Below, one piece after another: positions 10,309-22,319 of a stretch of 64,000 bases of DNA. The notes beneath the pieces were generated by a model. The model was not told where the DNA came from. It did not search any database and saw nothing but the letters and a program-made list of their open reading frames with translations. Numbering within the stretch: the stretch's first letter is position 1; every line of letters begins with the position of its first letter. Position numbers and translations under genes: made by a program. This stretch comes from Turbatrix aceti. Taxonomy: Eukaryota; Nematoda; Chromadorea; Rhabditida; Panagrolaimidae. The stretch covers positions 2,046,001-2,110,000 of the forward strand of contig OZ017767.1 of the NCBI GenBank assembly GCA_963969345.1, read 5' to 3'.

Positions 10309-12722
10309 CTAACTAAGGAAAGTTGGAGACAGAACGACTTCTGCCAACCAGAAAGGAGAGGCAATGACAGGAGATGCGACTTGGGGTGATAGCACGACAG
10401 CCATCAAAGCCAGTGGATTGAAAAGCAGGGGAGTGAGGACGTGCGGAGTCAAGACGAGCGGTGTGCCGACACTAAAAAATTCATCATATAAAATAAATCA
10501 ATCTATAAAAATAAAAGTTGTAACTCACCTAGGTGACATGATAAATGGAGAAAGAATATTAGGATTCAAGATGAAAGGCGTGAAAACTTGAGGTGATAAA
10601 ATGAAAGGACAAAGAATGGTTGGTGACAACACGAATGGATTGAACATTCCCGGGCAGATGATGAAAGGATTCATGATCTGAAAAATATAAAAAAATTATT
10701 ACGGATGTTTGAATTTCATTTTAAACTCACAATAGGTGATAAGATGACAGGCACGAATACGAAGGGATCTAGAATAGCCGGAGCGATGACACGTGGACTC
10801 AGGATAACCGGCAGGAAAAGCCATGGAGCTGAAATTGAAACTTGTTGACCGAATGAATATGAGTATAACTTACTAAGGATAACAGAACTGAAGATAGCCG
10901 GTGAACCAATAAGTGGTGACAACACAAGTGTACAGAGCACAAAGTTGACAGAAGCACCGACGGGATCATTGATGACAGGGCTCAGCAAAACGTTGGTGAA
11001 GACAATGGTTTCGCCAATGTACCGCTTATGCCGACCTTGAGTCAACCGTTGGTGTTCCAAAGCCAGTTGTTGGATTTCGTACATCATCTGATGGTGGTAT
11101 TCTTCATCGGTGACGTTGGTAAGAATGTTTAGAAGAGTCTCGTTGGCAAATGGGGAGTTTTTGCCATACATGAGATGCAGCTGATCATTGTTCAACATGG
11201 CGTAGCCCGTTTCGTTCATTTCTTTTACCTGTTCTTTGGTGTAGCTTTTTACAAGTTCTTCAAACACGTCGATTCGTCGAAGACCATCATCGTCCAAAAC
11301 TTCGAGAGCCTTTTCTTTGGTGAAGTAAAGGGGTTCACCTTTGTCGTTGACCATCTCGTCCTGATATCGTTTCTTTACAGTTTTCTGAAACTCGTAGTCA
11401 ATTGCCTTGTTGGCAGCACCCATGTGCTTGTTGATGTCTGTAGCTTCGAAAACCAGATCTAGGATCTGTTGTTGATCTGCATTTCCGAAGTCTTTGAGTA
11501 GGCTGGAGAACGAAAGTGCCTTTTCTAAGGGGTTGCCTTGGTTGTGGAGAGACAGAATAGAAGGCGATAGGACATCAATCGGATCTTCTCCGTCGTCAAA
11601 TTCATCGGCGTTGTCCGGCACCACACTGAAAAGACGTGGTGAAGCGAGTCGCAATGTACGGTTTTCAAAGTTGGTAGTGTTTTGGCCCATGAGTGTCATT
11701 CCAAGTTTTAAGCCTTGTCTGAGCATCCGCATAAACTTTCGTTCAGGTTTGTTGTTCACCTCTGAATCAGCATCGGCCATTTCAGACAAGAAGTTTTGCC
11801 GTTTTTCCTTGTCAAAGAAAATATCTTCGAGATCCGGGATTTTCTTAGAGATGCCACGATGCGCCATTTCCAGAAAAGGGTCTTGTTCTCTTATTCGCTT
11901 GGCTTCTGCTCGCATTTCTTTTCTCTTCTTAAGCGTGCTTTCAATGTTTAGCACCTGGTCCTGCCACGGAGTAGGCGCTGTCTTGTTCTTGGCTTGCAGA
12001 ATGGCGCCAGTAATGAGACGTGCCACTTGTCCAAAAGGGGAAAGCTTGCGAGTGCTGTGGTTGATAGCGTAAGAATCCTCTGACTTTCGAACAAGGTTTT
12101 TCTTGTTGTTAAAGACGCCGCTTTCAAAGGTGTCAAAGATGTCGGCTTCTCTCTTTTCTCTGGCCACGCCGAAGGATCCTACCCATTCTTCATTTTGGCT
12201 CTTAGAGTGGGGTTTCAGAATATCAGACTCCTTGTGCATATTTTTTTCACTGAAGATGGATTTTGGTTTGAACCGGGCCAGCCTCTGCGGGGCTGCTGTG
12301 GTTGTAAGAGTGGGATCTTTTTTCTCAGGAGGCACAACTGTGTTTCTGAACCGTTTTTTGTATTCCAGTAGCTCCATGACGCAGGCAGCGTGCATTTGGA
12401 TTGAATCCGACTTCTTGGCGCATTTTTCGTGTTTTTTGACGATTCCTTTGGGCAGATCGACGAGCCTGAAATGCAAAAATTAGAATTTGGTATACGGTTT
12501 TTTGGAGATTTACGCTTTGGTGGCGAGAGCGGCCATGAGCCCGCTGATGGCCTGCTCCTTCCATTTGTCGAACATTTGGATCGAAGCCGTTTCATTCACT
12601 TTGATTCTGGTCACTTTCTTTTCTTCGTCCACCACCCATTTTGTAGGCTCTGCGAATATTGGCACGAATACAATAGACAAAATAGGCAGAACAGCAATCA
12701 AAATCCGCACTGCAGAAGCCAT
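10309..12722 (-). CDS. MLT-10-like moulting protein, paralogue C (intact, 736 aa)
   Basis: Exons: 12514-12722, 10874-12465, 10731-10828, 10529-10677 and 10309-10471 (TAG stop); the total of 2211 nt is in frame. Domains: signal peptide 1-24 ([12 protein letters not shown]...), a conserved charged segment from about 25-70 ([28 protein letters not shown]), and the DUF644-type region in exon 2 with the family hallmarks [37 protein letters not shown] and [22 protein letters not shown]. From about residue 560 a hydrophobic tail has Pro every fifth residue to the end. An in-frame upstream ATG (12741-12743) would add seven residues, but the inner Met aligns with the paralogues and fits the TATA spacing, so I chose it. 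Role in moulting or cuticle is inferred from C. elegans MLT-10. Confidence 0.9.
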
Positions 12723-12768
12723 TACGGTAGGCGTAAACCGCAACTCTTACGGTTGCAAAGGTTTAGAA

Positions 12769-12804
12769 TGACCGATTAGTGGAGCATGATATTAGCCTTA
12801 TATA
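12769..12804 (-). promoter_or_regulatory. Core promoter of paralogue C
   Basis: TATATAAGG (12796-12804), 74 bp upstream of the chosen ATG, and the ATCGGTCA block at 12769-12776. Distal shared blocks sit at 12928-12939 and about 13018-13036. Confidence 0.6.
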
Positions 12805-14688
12805 CGACCCCGAAAAAAGATTATCCGTATCCCAAGAACGAGTTCAGACAGTGGCATTGCGATAAAGGTACACCCAACAAAGATCGTTTCCATGCGTCTT
12901 TCCCATATCGGTTGACTACATCTCGAAGAAGGTTGGACTACATCACAGTTTTAAAGTTCATTCGTAAGTCTTTTGCATACCGTAGATGCATGATCCTGTA
13001 TTGGATTGGGGTTACTCGGCCCTGCCCCGTGGGCATGTGTCGTCGGTGCTTTATGAAAAACGCATGTTATCTGAATATAATGGATGCCGAAATGCAGTTT
13101 TTGTATTATGCAAACGATGAATCAAATCAGTTTTCAAGAATTGTTGCATTCGTCTTCAATCTTTGAAACCTAGAATAAATGATGGCATCTGACACGTTCT
13201 ATCTAGATCGACCCGAGAAATTGGTTCACAGGCTAAGCCCTTCCCCTCTTTAAATTTTGGCGATTTTACGAAGAGATAAGAATGTTTAATCAAACAGTGT
13301 AAGAATCTAGCTAGTGCCTAAATCCGTTTTTTTCTATTGGATTTAGTTATTTCATGTGTAGTAAGATTACTTGTTAGTTATGGATGTAAAGTACAACTAC
13401 GTGTCCGGTATGTGCCTTATGCTTAAGCTTATGTATTGTTGTGTAACTAAAAAATTATTTTTGGATGCTAAACCTCCGGAAAGTTTTAATTGTAGTATAA
13501 TTCTATTTTTACAAAATGACTAAGGTTAACTGTAACAAGAACTCGGATTCTACAACTCAGTTGATCTCAAGAGGCTTAAGCTTAAGCTTAAAGTCACTCC
13601 TCTCGAATCTTAGAGATCAGAATATAAAGCATTGTTTGATTCTAAAATTTGCAGCTAACAAAAATACAACAATTTGGGATTAAATTATGAAAATCTTTCA
13701 ACATCTGTTCAATTTGCAAAGAACGACCCGTGATATTTTGCTCAACTTTTGAAAAACGCACGTATTTATTGACTGATTGATATAATCTGAATCTACCTAG
13801 TCAGAATAATGCGCACGTACCGGCGTCTATGCCTGTGCGTATGTGTAATTAATGAAACAACTGTCCTACATTGCTCATTCGTAGACTACATATCAGGAAG
13901 ACACCGCTGCTGCGCGCAATCAACGTCAAGAATGGTTTAACGAACAATTTGCCGTTCACTGATTAGTAAGGGCGCACGCACAATGCACGCTCCTTTTTCA
14001 AGTCACATACCCTACATTGTAAATGTAAATTCAAATAGGCTACAAGTCAATGACACCATTTTCTTGAAGGAAAAAATTGTTTTAGATACGCACGTTTCTG
14101 ACGGGAAATATATTTATAACATGAACAGATTATAATGCCGCGCAACATGAAAATATTATAGTGAAGATACAAGTGGCCTACACCTGATATACACCTGACA
14201 GCTTACAGCATAAATATTAGATCACCTGGTTTAATATTACTTTATCCTCTCAAATGATTACAAAATAAAGATAAAAAATATTAGTAACCGCGTTGTGCAT
14301 TTAAAACCAACCTCAAAGAATCAAAATAATTGTTGTCGGCATTAAAATGAACAAGAACAGCCGCGTTATTTGTAGCCTGAAAAACGATAACTCAATTAAA
14401 TTGAAACAAAAAGGTAATAGACTTACCAAGTTTAACATTAAGATTAACAAATCTAAACTAAATAGATTGCTTTCCCGTGCCTCCAATTAAGAATACATTA
14501 CACTATGCAATCACCCAATCAAAACGGATGCGCGGTACCCCAACAGTCAAAGTTAATAATTATAATTTAATTAATACAAATGTAATAAGCATTGGCAAAC
14601 GAATAAATAAATGCAAAAATTTCTGTTTTTACAGCTTTTGTACTTCAAATATTACACGATTACGGATTGGGCATCTTTTGTTATCTTC
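12805..14688. other. Spacer between MLT-10-like genes C and D
   Basis: AT-rich, no gene seen. It contains the distal promoter blocks of C and a TGACACCATTTTC motif at 14051-14063, 626 bp beyond the stop of gene D. A short GCTTAAGCTTAAGC-like repeat lies near 13574. Confidence 0.6.
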
Positions 14689-17105
14689 CTAACTTAGGAA
14701 TGTTGGTGACAGAACGAGCTCTGCCAACCAGAAAGGCGAGGAAATGACAGGAGACGCCACCTGAGGTGACAGGACGACGGCCAGCAAGGCCAACGGATTG
14801 AACACCAAAGGTGTGAGCACGTGAGGGGTAAGAATGAGAGGTGTACCAATACTAAAAGATTAATTGGATTAAATTAAACATTGGAAATAAGCTTTAACTT
14901 ACCTAGGCGACATGATAAAGGGAGAGAGGATATTTGGATTCAAGATGAAAGGCGTGAAGACTTGAGGTGATAAAATGAAAGGGCAAAGGATGGTTGGTGA
15001 CATGACGAATGGATTGAACATTCCCGGGCAGATGATGAAAGGATTCATAATCTAAAAATGTATGAAAATTATTACGGATGTTAGAATTTCTTTGTTAACT
15101 CACAATAGGTGATAAGATGACAGGCACGAATACGAAAGGATCTAGGATAGCCGGAGCGATGACACGCGGACTCAGGATAACCGGCAAGAAAAGCCATGGA
15201 GCTGAAACGATACCTCATGCTTATCAGAAATATATGAAAAACAACTTACAGAGAATAACAGAACTGAATAAGGCGGGTGATCCAATAAGTGGCGATAACA
15301 CCAGTGTACAAAGCACAAAGTTAACCGATGCACCTGCAGGGTCATTAATGACAGGACTCAACAAAACATTGGTAAAAACGATAGTTTCGCCGAGGTAACG
15401 CTTGTGTCGTCCGTGTTCTTGTTTCAGCCGAGTGTGCTCCAAAGCCAACTGCTGAATCTCGTACATCATTTGTGAATGGTATTCTTCGTGAGTGACATTG
15501 GAAAGGATGTTGAGAAGGGTCTCGTTATGGTATGGAGAGTTTTTTCCGTACATAAGTTGCAACTGGTGTTCGTTCAGCAAAGCATAGCCTGTCTCGTTCA
15601 TTTCCTTGACCTGCTCCTCGCTGTAGCTTTTTACAAGTTCTTCGAATACGTCAATGCGACGAAGGCCGTCATCATCCAAAACTTCGAGAGCTTTTTCTTT
15701 TGTGAAATATAGTGGCTCGCCTTTGTCGTTGACCATTTCTTCTTGATAGCGTTTTTTCACCGTTTTCTGAAACTCGTAGTCAATAGCCTGGTTGGCAGCT
15801 CCCATGTGCTTGTTGATGTCAGTGGCTTCAAAAATCATGTCCAGAATCTGTTGCTGATCAGCATTGCCAAAGTCTTTTAGGAGACTGGAGAACGAAAGCG
15901 CTTTTTCCATTGGATTGCCCTGGTTATGAAGAGACAAAATTGAAGGCGATAGAACATCAATAGGATCTTCTCCGTCATCAAATTCATCTGCATTATCAGG
16001 CACCACACTGAAAAGACGTGGCGAACCCAGACGCAATGTACGGTTTTCAAAGTTGGTCGTATTCTGTCCCATGAGCGTCATGCCGAGTTTCAGGCCTTGT
16101 CTGAGCATTCGCATAAACTTTCGTTCAGGTTTGTTGCCAACTTCGGAATCAGGATCATTCATTTCTGACAAATAATTCGTTCGTTTTTCCTTGTCAAAGA
16201 AAATATCTTCGAGATCCGGGATTTTCTTAGAAATGCCGCGATGCGCCATTTCCAGAAACGGGTCCTGTTCTCTCATTCGCTTGGCTTCTGCTCGCATATC
16301 TTTTCTTTTCTTCAGCGTTCCTTCGATGTTCAAAACCTGGTCCTGCCACGGAGTAGGCGCTGTTTTGTTCTTGGCCTGGAGGATAGCGCCGGTAATGAGT
16401 CGGGCCACCTGTCCGAAAGGTGAAAGCTTGCGGGAACTGTGGGAGAGAGCGTAGGAATCTTCTGTTTTACGGACAAGATTTTTCTTGTTGTTAAAGACGC
16501 CGCTTTCAAAGGTGTCGAAGATGTCGGCTTCTCTCTTTTCTCTAGCGACACCGAACGCTCCAACCCATTCTTCATTTTTGTTACTGAAGTTCGGCTTCAG
16601 GATCTCAGCCTCCTTGTGTCGATTTCTTACACCAAAGATAGACTTTGGTTTGAATCGAGCCAGCCTCTGCGGGGCTGCTGTGGTTGTAAGAGTGGGATCT
16701 TTCTTTTCTGGAGGCACAACTGTGTTTCCAAAACGTTTCTTGTATTCAAGAAGTTCCATAACGCAAGCAGCGTGCATCTGAATTGTGTCGGATTTCTTGG
16801 CGCATTTTTCATGTTTCTTGACAATTCCTTTGGGCAGATCGACGAGCCTGAAATACAATAATTAGAATTTATCATGAAGTTATTAGGTTGACTTACGCTT
16901 TGGTGGCGAGAGCAGCCATGAGCCCGCTGATGGCCTGCTCCTTCCATTTGTCGAACATTTGGATCGAAGCCGTTTCATTCACTTTGATCCTAGTCACTTT
17001 CTTTTCTTCGTCGACCACCCATTTTGTAGGCTCTGCGAATATTGGCACGAATACAATAGACAAAATAGACAAAACAGCAATCAAAATCCGCACTGCAGAA
17101 GCCAT
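14689..17105 (-). CDS. MLT-10-like moulting protein, paralogue D (intact, 738 aa)
   Basis: Exons: 16897-17105, 15250-16847, 15104-15201, 14903-15051 and 14689-14851 (TAG); the total of 2217 nt is in frame. Exon 1 and promoter are closest to paralogue C ([12 protein letters not shown] signal peptide), suggesting C and D come from one duplication. Exon 2 is six bases longer than in C (insertion near the [10 protein letters not shown] stretch). The tail encoded by exons 3-5 keeps the proline-pentad repeat. The intron 3 and 4 acceptors are TAG rather than CAG. Nothing looks broken. Function is inferred from the family: secreted, acting in moulting. Confidence 0.9.
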
Positions 17106-17151
17106 TACGGTAGGCGTCAACCGCAACTCTTACGGTTGCAAAGGTTTAAAA

Positions 17152-17187
17152 TGACCGATAAGGGAGACATGATATTAGCCTTTTATA
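17152..17187 (-). promoter_or_regulatory. Core promoter of paralogue D
   Basis: TATAAAAGG at 17179-17187, 74 bp upstream of the ATG, and ATCGGTCA at 17152-17159. Distal blocks at 17314-17325 and 17406-17424. Confidence 0.6.
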
Positions 17188-19015
17188 GTATCGCCACATC
17201 GGAAGATTATCCGTATCCGGAGAACGAGTTCAGGCAGTGGCATGGCGATAACGGTACATTCAGCAAAGATCGCTTTCATGCGTCTTTCCCTTATCATTTG
17301 ACTACATCTCGAAGAAGGTTGGACTACAAGACGGAGTTCTTCAGTTCATGCGTAAGTCTTTTGCATACCGTAGATGTATGATCCTGTATTGGATTGGGGT
17401 TACTCGGCCCTGCCCCGTGGGCATGTGTCACTGCTTTATGAAAAACTTAAGTTATCCATTACGATGCCGAAATGCAGTTTTTGTTGCAGAGTCGTATTAT
17501 AAATATGTGCATACGGACATACAAACGGTGAACCGAATCAGGACATCGGATTTCAAAAATTGTTGCAGTCATCTTCAATCTTTGAAATCTAGAACGAATG
17601 ATGGCATCTGACCCAACCCTATCTGGAACCAATCAAGCAATAGTTTCACGGGCCCTCCCCCGTCAATATATTTAACATGGCGTCGATCTTTGTTAGGTTT
17701 GGTTATTTGATAACTATTTGACGTAAAGTTCAGTGTCTAATTTCAACCGTATTTACGGTAGGATTATGTGTTTAGATACTAAAAAACCATATAATTTTAT
17801 TAAGTAACTGCCTTCGACAAAATGTTACTTGTACCTGGATTCTGCAACTCATTGCTTGTATTTATGCTATGGTTTCAGCGAATCTTCGAGATCGGTACAA
17901 GGAGCGATTGAATTCCCAATGTTACACTTTCAGCTAACATAAGTAAGAATCCAGCAAATTTGGCTCAAAATTGTTCAGTTGCTTAGATTTTTCAGAATCT
18001 GTTCAACAATAATCAATGTTTAGATGTGCATTGATTACGATCATTTCAAAATTTGCTATTGATCAAGAATGTATCACGGACAAAGAAGGGCTTGTAATGT
18101 AATCGTACAATGTTTGAAAAATGCACGTAACTTATGACTGACGTTATCTACTATGTATCTCGTCTGTAATACGCACCGGTGCGCGTTCATGCGTACCGGT
18201 GCGCGTACGCGCAATTAATCACAGAGTTGTCCTAGATTGCTTCATCGTAGACTACGTTTTCACAGATGCGCAACCAGCGTATTGGTTTCGAGACTGGTCA
18301 TTAGTGAACCATTTTCCCTGCGTTCGTGATCAGTATGCACGCACGCAAAATGCACGCTCCTTTCCACGTACATAAGATCAAACAGAGTACAAGTCTATGA
18401 CACCATTTTTCGTAAAAGAAAAAATCTTTTAGATTCGCACGTTTCTGACGGAAAACATTATACGATACTTATAGAAATAACACAAACGTCCAAAAAGCAG
18501 CATAACTAAACTGGCTGTTAGTAAGAACCCCAACTCAAAAAAAGTCATACCTCCAACCCATATGTGCACTCAATGAGTCAAAACATAAACTGGCCTCTAA
18601 TTTCATGCGCTGATGCCTGTGGATGACATCGAATATCATTCGCATGTGTATTGTTAAAAATTACAAAGTGATTTGTTGTCTGAAAACATATCACCAGATT
18701 TCTTTTAACAACAATGTTATTACACTTACCAGGTTTATGCTATTCTGTGGTCGAAATTATACACTTTCAATTAAACAGATATTATCCGCTTATCAAGTTT
18801 ACCAAAAAAAGCAACTGTAAGCCGTTATGAACTGCCGCCAAATTCACAGTGCAAGTTTCCGACCCTCCATGTTGTGATAAAAATACTTATTCAAAATTAA
18901 TTAAAATTATTTAATATTAAACGTAACAATCGCGGATACAGAGTTAAAGTTCAAATTCTTACAGTTTTGTACTCCAAATTACGTTCAGGATGGCATAAGT
19001 ATCAGTTTTCTGTTT
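17188..19015. other. Spacer between MLT-10-like genes D and E
   Basis: No gene seen. Most of it (17785-18753) is the donor segment of the inverted duplication found inside gene E. It contains GCGCACCGGTGCG-type palindromic stretches near 18175-18205 and the TGACACC motif at 18398-18404. Confidence 0.65.
17785..18753. repeat. Inverted duplication, spacer copy (969 bp)
   Basis: Matches the reverse complement of 20718-21687 almost base for base, with about one indel noticed. It lies in its natural spacer context here, with the usual TGACACC motif, so this is taken as the source copy. Confidence 0.85.
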
Positions 19016-22000
19016 CTAACTAAGGAATGTTGGTGACAGAATGACCTCCGCCAACCAGAACGGAGAGGAAATGACAGGAGACGCTACCTGAGGCGATAGC
19101 ACAACAGCCAGCAGAGCCAGTGGATTGAAGACCAGCGGTGTCAGGACGTGGGGTGTCAGAACGAGAGGCGTGCCAATACTGAAAATGTTGTATGGTAAGT
19201 AGTATTGGAAACACGGTAACTCACCTAGGTGACATGATGAACGGAGAGAGGACATTTGGATTCAAAATAAACGGCGTAAATACTTGAGGTGATAAAATAA
19301 ACGGACACAAGACGGTTGGTGATAAAACAAATGGATTGAACATTCCGGGACAAAGAACGAAAGGATTCATGACCTTAAAGTTAATTTATTGTAACTGTTT
19401 TCTTTGCAATTGAAACTTACGAGAGGTGATATAATAATTGGCACAAAAACAAAAGGATCGAGAATGGCAGGTGCAATGACACGGGGACTTAGGACAACCG
19501 GCAGGAAAAGCCATGGAGCTGAAATTTTAAAAATCATTGTTGACCAAAAATTTAAAAGTGCAACTCACAGAGAATAACAGAACTGAAAATAGCAGGCGAC
19601 CCTATGAGCGCTGATAGTACTAATGTGCAGAGTACAAAATTGACAGATGCACCTGCAGGGTTCAGAACGACAGGATCCAACAAAATGTTGGTTAATACGA
19701 TCGTTTCACCGATGTATCGCTTATGCCGACCTTGAGTCAACCGTTGGTGTTCCAAAGCCAGTTGCTGAATTTCGTACATCATCTGATTGTGATATTCTTC
19801 GTGAGTTATGTTGGTCAGGATATTGAGAAGAGTTTGATTGGCGTACGGCGATTCTTTACCGTACATGAGATGCAACTGGTCGTGGTTCAGCATCGCGTAG
19901 CCCGTTTCGTTCATCTCTTTTACCTGCTCTTTGGTGTAGCTTTTAACCAGCTGCTCGAAAACATCAATGCGACGAAGTCCTTCATCATCCAGTACTTCAA
20001 GGGCTTTTTCTTTAGTAAAAAAGAGAGGTTCACCTTTGTCATTGACCATTTCTTCCTGATAACGTTTTTTCACAGTTTTTTGAAACTCAAAATCTATTGC
20101 ATTGTTGGCCATGCCCATGTGCCTTTCGATGTCCGTAGCTTCAAACACCATGTCCAGAATCTGTTGCTGATCAGCGTTGCCAAAGTCTTTGAGAAGGCTT
20201 GAGAACGAAAGTGCCTTTTCCATTGGATTGCCCTGATTATGAAGAGATAAAATGGACGGCGATAGAACATCAATGGGGTCCTCTCCGTCATCGAAATCAT
20301 CGGCGTTGTCTGGTACCACGCTGAAGATACGGGGCGAAGCGAGTCGCAATGTACGGTTTTCAAAGTTGGTCGTATTCTGTCCCATTAGAGTCATGCCGAG
20401 TTTCAGGCCTTGTCTGAGCATCCGCATAAACTTTCGTTCAGGTCTGTTGTTAACTTCGGAATCTGGATCGGACATCTCTGTCAAATAGTTCCGCCGTTTT
20501 TCTTTATCAAAGAAAATATCTTCGAGATCCGGGATTTTCTGGGATATACCGCGATGTGCCATTTCCAGGAGTGGATCGAGATCTCTCATACGTTTGGCTT
20601 CTTTTCGCATGTCCTTTCTTTTCTTCAGCGTTCCTTCAATGTTCAGTACCTGGTCCTGCCACGGAGTAGGAGCTGTCTTGTTCTTGGCATTCAAGATCGC
20701 TCCAGTGATCAGACGGACGACCACAGAATAGCATAAACCTGGTAAGTGTAATAACATTGTTGTTAAAAGAAATCTGGTGATATGTTTTCAGACAACAAAT
20801 CACTTTGTAATTTTTAACAATACACATGCGAATGATATTCGATGTCATCCACAGGCATCAGCGCATGAAATTAGAGGCCAGTTTATGTTTTGACTCATTG
20901 AGTGCACATATGGGTTGGAGGTATGACTTTTTTTGAGTTGGGGTTCTTACTAACAGCCAGTTTAGTTATGCTGCTTTTTGGACGTTTGTGTTATTTCTAT
21001 AAGTATCGTATAATGTTTTCCGTCAGAAACGTGCGAATCTAAAAGATTTTTTCTTTTACGAAAAATGGTGTCATAGACTTGTACTCTGTTTGATCTTATG
21101 TACGTGGAAAGGAGCGTGCATTTTGCGTGCGTGCATACTGATCACGAACGCAGGGAAAATGGTTCACTAATGACCAGTCTCGAAACCAATACGCTGGTTG
21201 CGCATCTGTGAAAACGTAGTCTACGATGAAGCAATCTAGGACAACTCTGTGATTAATTGCGCGTACGCGCACCGGTACGCATGAACGCGCACCGGTGCGT
21301 ATTACAGACGAGATACATAGTAGATAACGTCAGTCATAAGTTACGTGCATTTTTCAAACATTGTACGATTACATTACAAGCCCTTCTTTGTCCGTGATAC
21401 ATTCTTGATCAATAGCAAATTTTGAAATGATCGTAATCAATGCACATCTAAACATTGATTATTGTTGAACAGATTCTGAAAAATCTAAGCAACTGAACAA
21501 TTTTGAGCCAAATTTGCTGGATTCTTACTTATGTTAGCTGAAAGTGTAACATTGGGAATTCAATCGCTCCTTGTACCGATCTCGAAGATTCGCTGAAACC
21601 ATAGCATAAATACAAGCAATGAGTTGCAGAATCCAGGTACAAGTAACATTTTGTCGAAGGCAGTTACTTAATAAAATTATATGGTTTCTCGTTTATCTCT
21701 GGCAACACCAAACGATCCAACCCATTTTTCGTTCTTGGAGTCGGGTTTGATGATTTTCGCTTCTTTGTGACGATTTCTTACGCCAAAGATGGATTTCGGC
21801 TTGAACCGAGCTAGCCTATGCGGGGCTGCTGTAGTTGTCAAGGTAGGGTCTTTTTCTTCAAGGGGAACAACTGTGTTTCCAAAACGTTTTTTGTATTCGA
21901 GAAGTTCCATAACGCAAGCAGCATGCATCTGAATGGTATCTGATTTCTTGGCGCATTTTTCATGTCTGTTGGCAACTCCTTTGGGGAGATCAACTAATCT

Positions 22001-22251
22001 AAAAGAAAAAAATGTTTCGAGCCTGATGCCAAAAATTTAACTTACGCTTTCGTGGCGAGAGCAGCCATAAGCCCGCTGATGGCCTGCTCCTTCCATTTGT
22101 CGAACATCTGGATCGAAGCCGTTTCATTCACTTTGATCCTGGTCACTTTCTTTTCTTCGTCGACCACCCATTTTGTAGGCTCCGCATATATTGGCACGAA
22201 TGCAATAGATAAAATATAGGCAATCACAACGAATGCCCTTACAGTAAACAT
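19016..22251 (-). pseudogene. MLT-10-like paralogue E, exon 2 replaced in part by an inverted spacer copy
   Basis: Exon 1 is 22046-22251 (signal peptide MFTVRAFVVIAYIL...), exon 2a about 21688-21998, exon 2b 19569-20717, exon 3 19421-19518, exon 4 19225-19373, exon 5 19016-19178 (TAG). Between 2a (ending after ARDKRET) and 2b (starting at RLITGAIL) about 0.12 kb of coding sequence present in all paralogues is missing; a 970-bp inverted copy of the 17.8-18.75 kb spacer sits there. It is therefore a replacement, not a clean insertion. All other exons keep their splice sites and lengths (149 and 163 nt for exons 4 and 5), so the damage is recent. The intron 3 acceptor reads AAG instead of CAG. 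Confidence 0.8.
20718..21687. repeat. Inverted duplication, copy inside gene E (970 bp)
   Basis: Reverse complement of 17785-18753, joined directly to coding sequence on both sides. About 2 kb separates the two arms. Short homology at the junctions is at most a few bases (CG at one end, GGTTT at the other). Confidence 0.85.
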
Positions 22252-22283
22252 GTCGCAACTTTTGCGGTTGCAAAAGTTTCAAA

Positions 22284-22319
22284 TGACCGATAATTAGTGG
22301 AGTACATTATCCTTTTATA
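22284..22319 (-). promoter_or_regulatory. Core promoter of paralogue E
   Basis: TATAAAAGG at 22311-22319, 60 bp upstream of the ATG, and ATCGGTCA at 22284-22291. Distal blocks at 22440-22451 and 22541-22559. The whole upstream 0.3 kb is nearly identical to that of gene F. Confidence 0.6.

Noticed and set aside
12103..12483. Long plus-strand frames opposite exon 2 of the MLT-10-like genes (also 11494-12072, 16439-16861, 7894-8145, 835-1425)
   Set aside because: They mirror a conserved coding exon on the minus strand and recur only because the paralogues are alike; no start, splice or domain support.
18623..18820. 65-codon frame repeated at 20636-20848
   Set aside because: Its recurrence is due to the inverted duplication; in its spacer context it has no other support.
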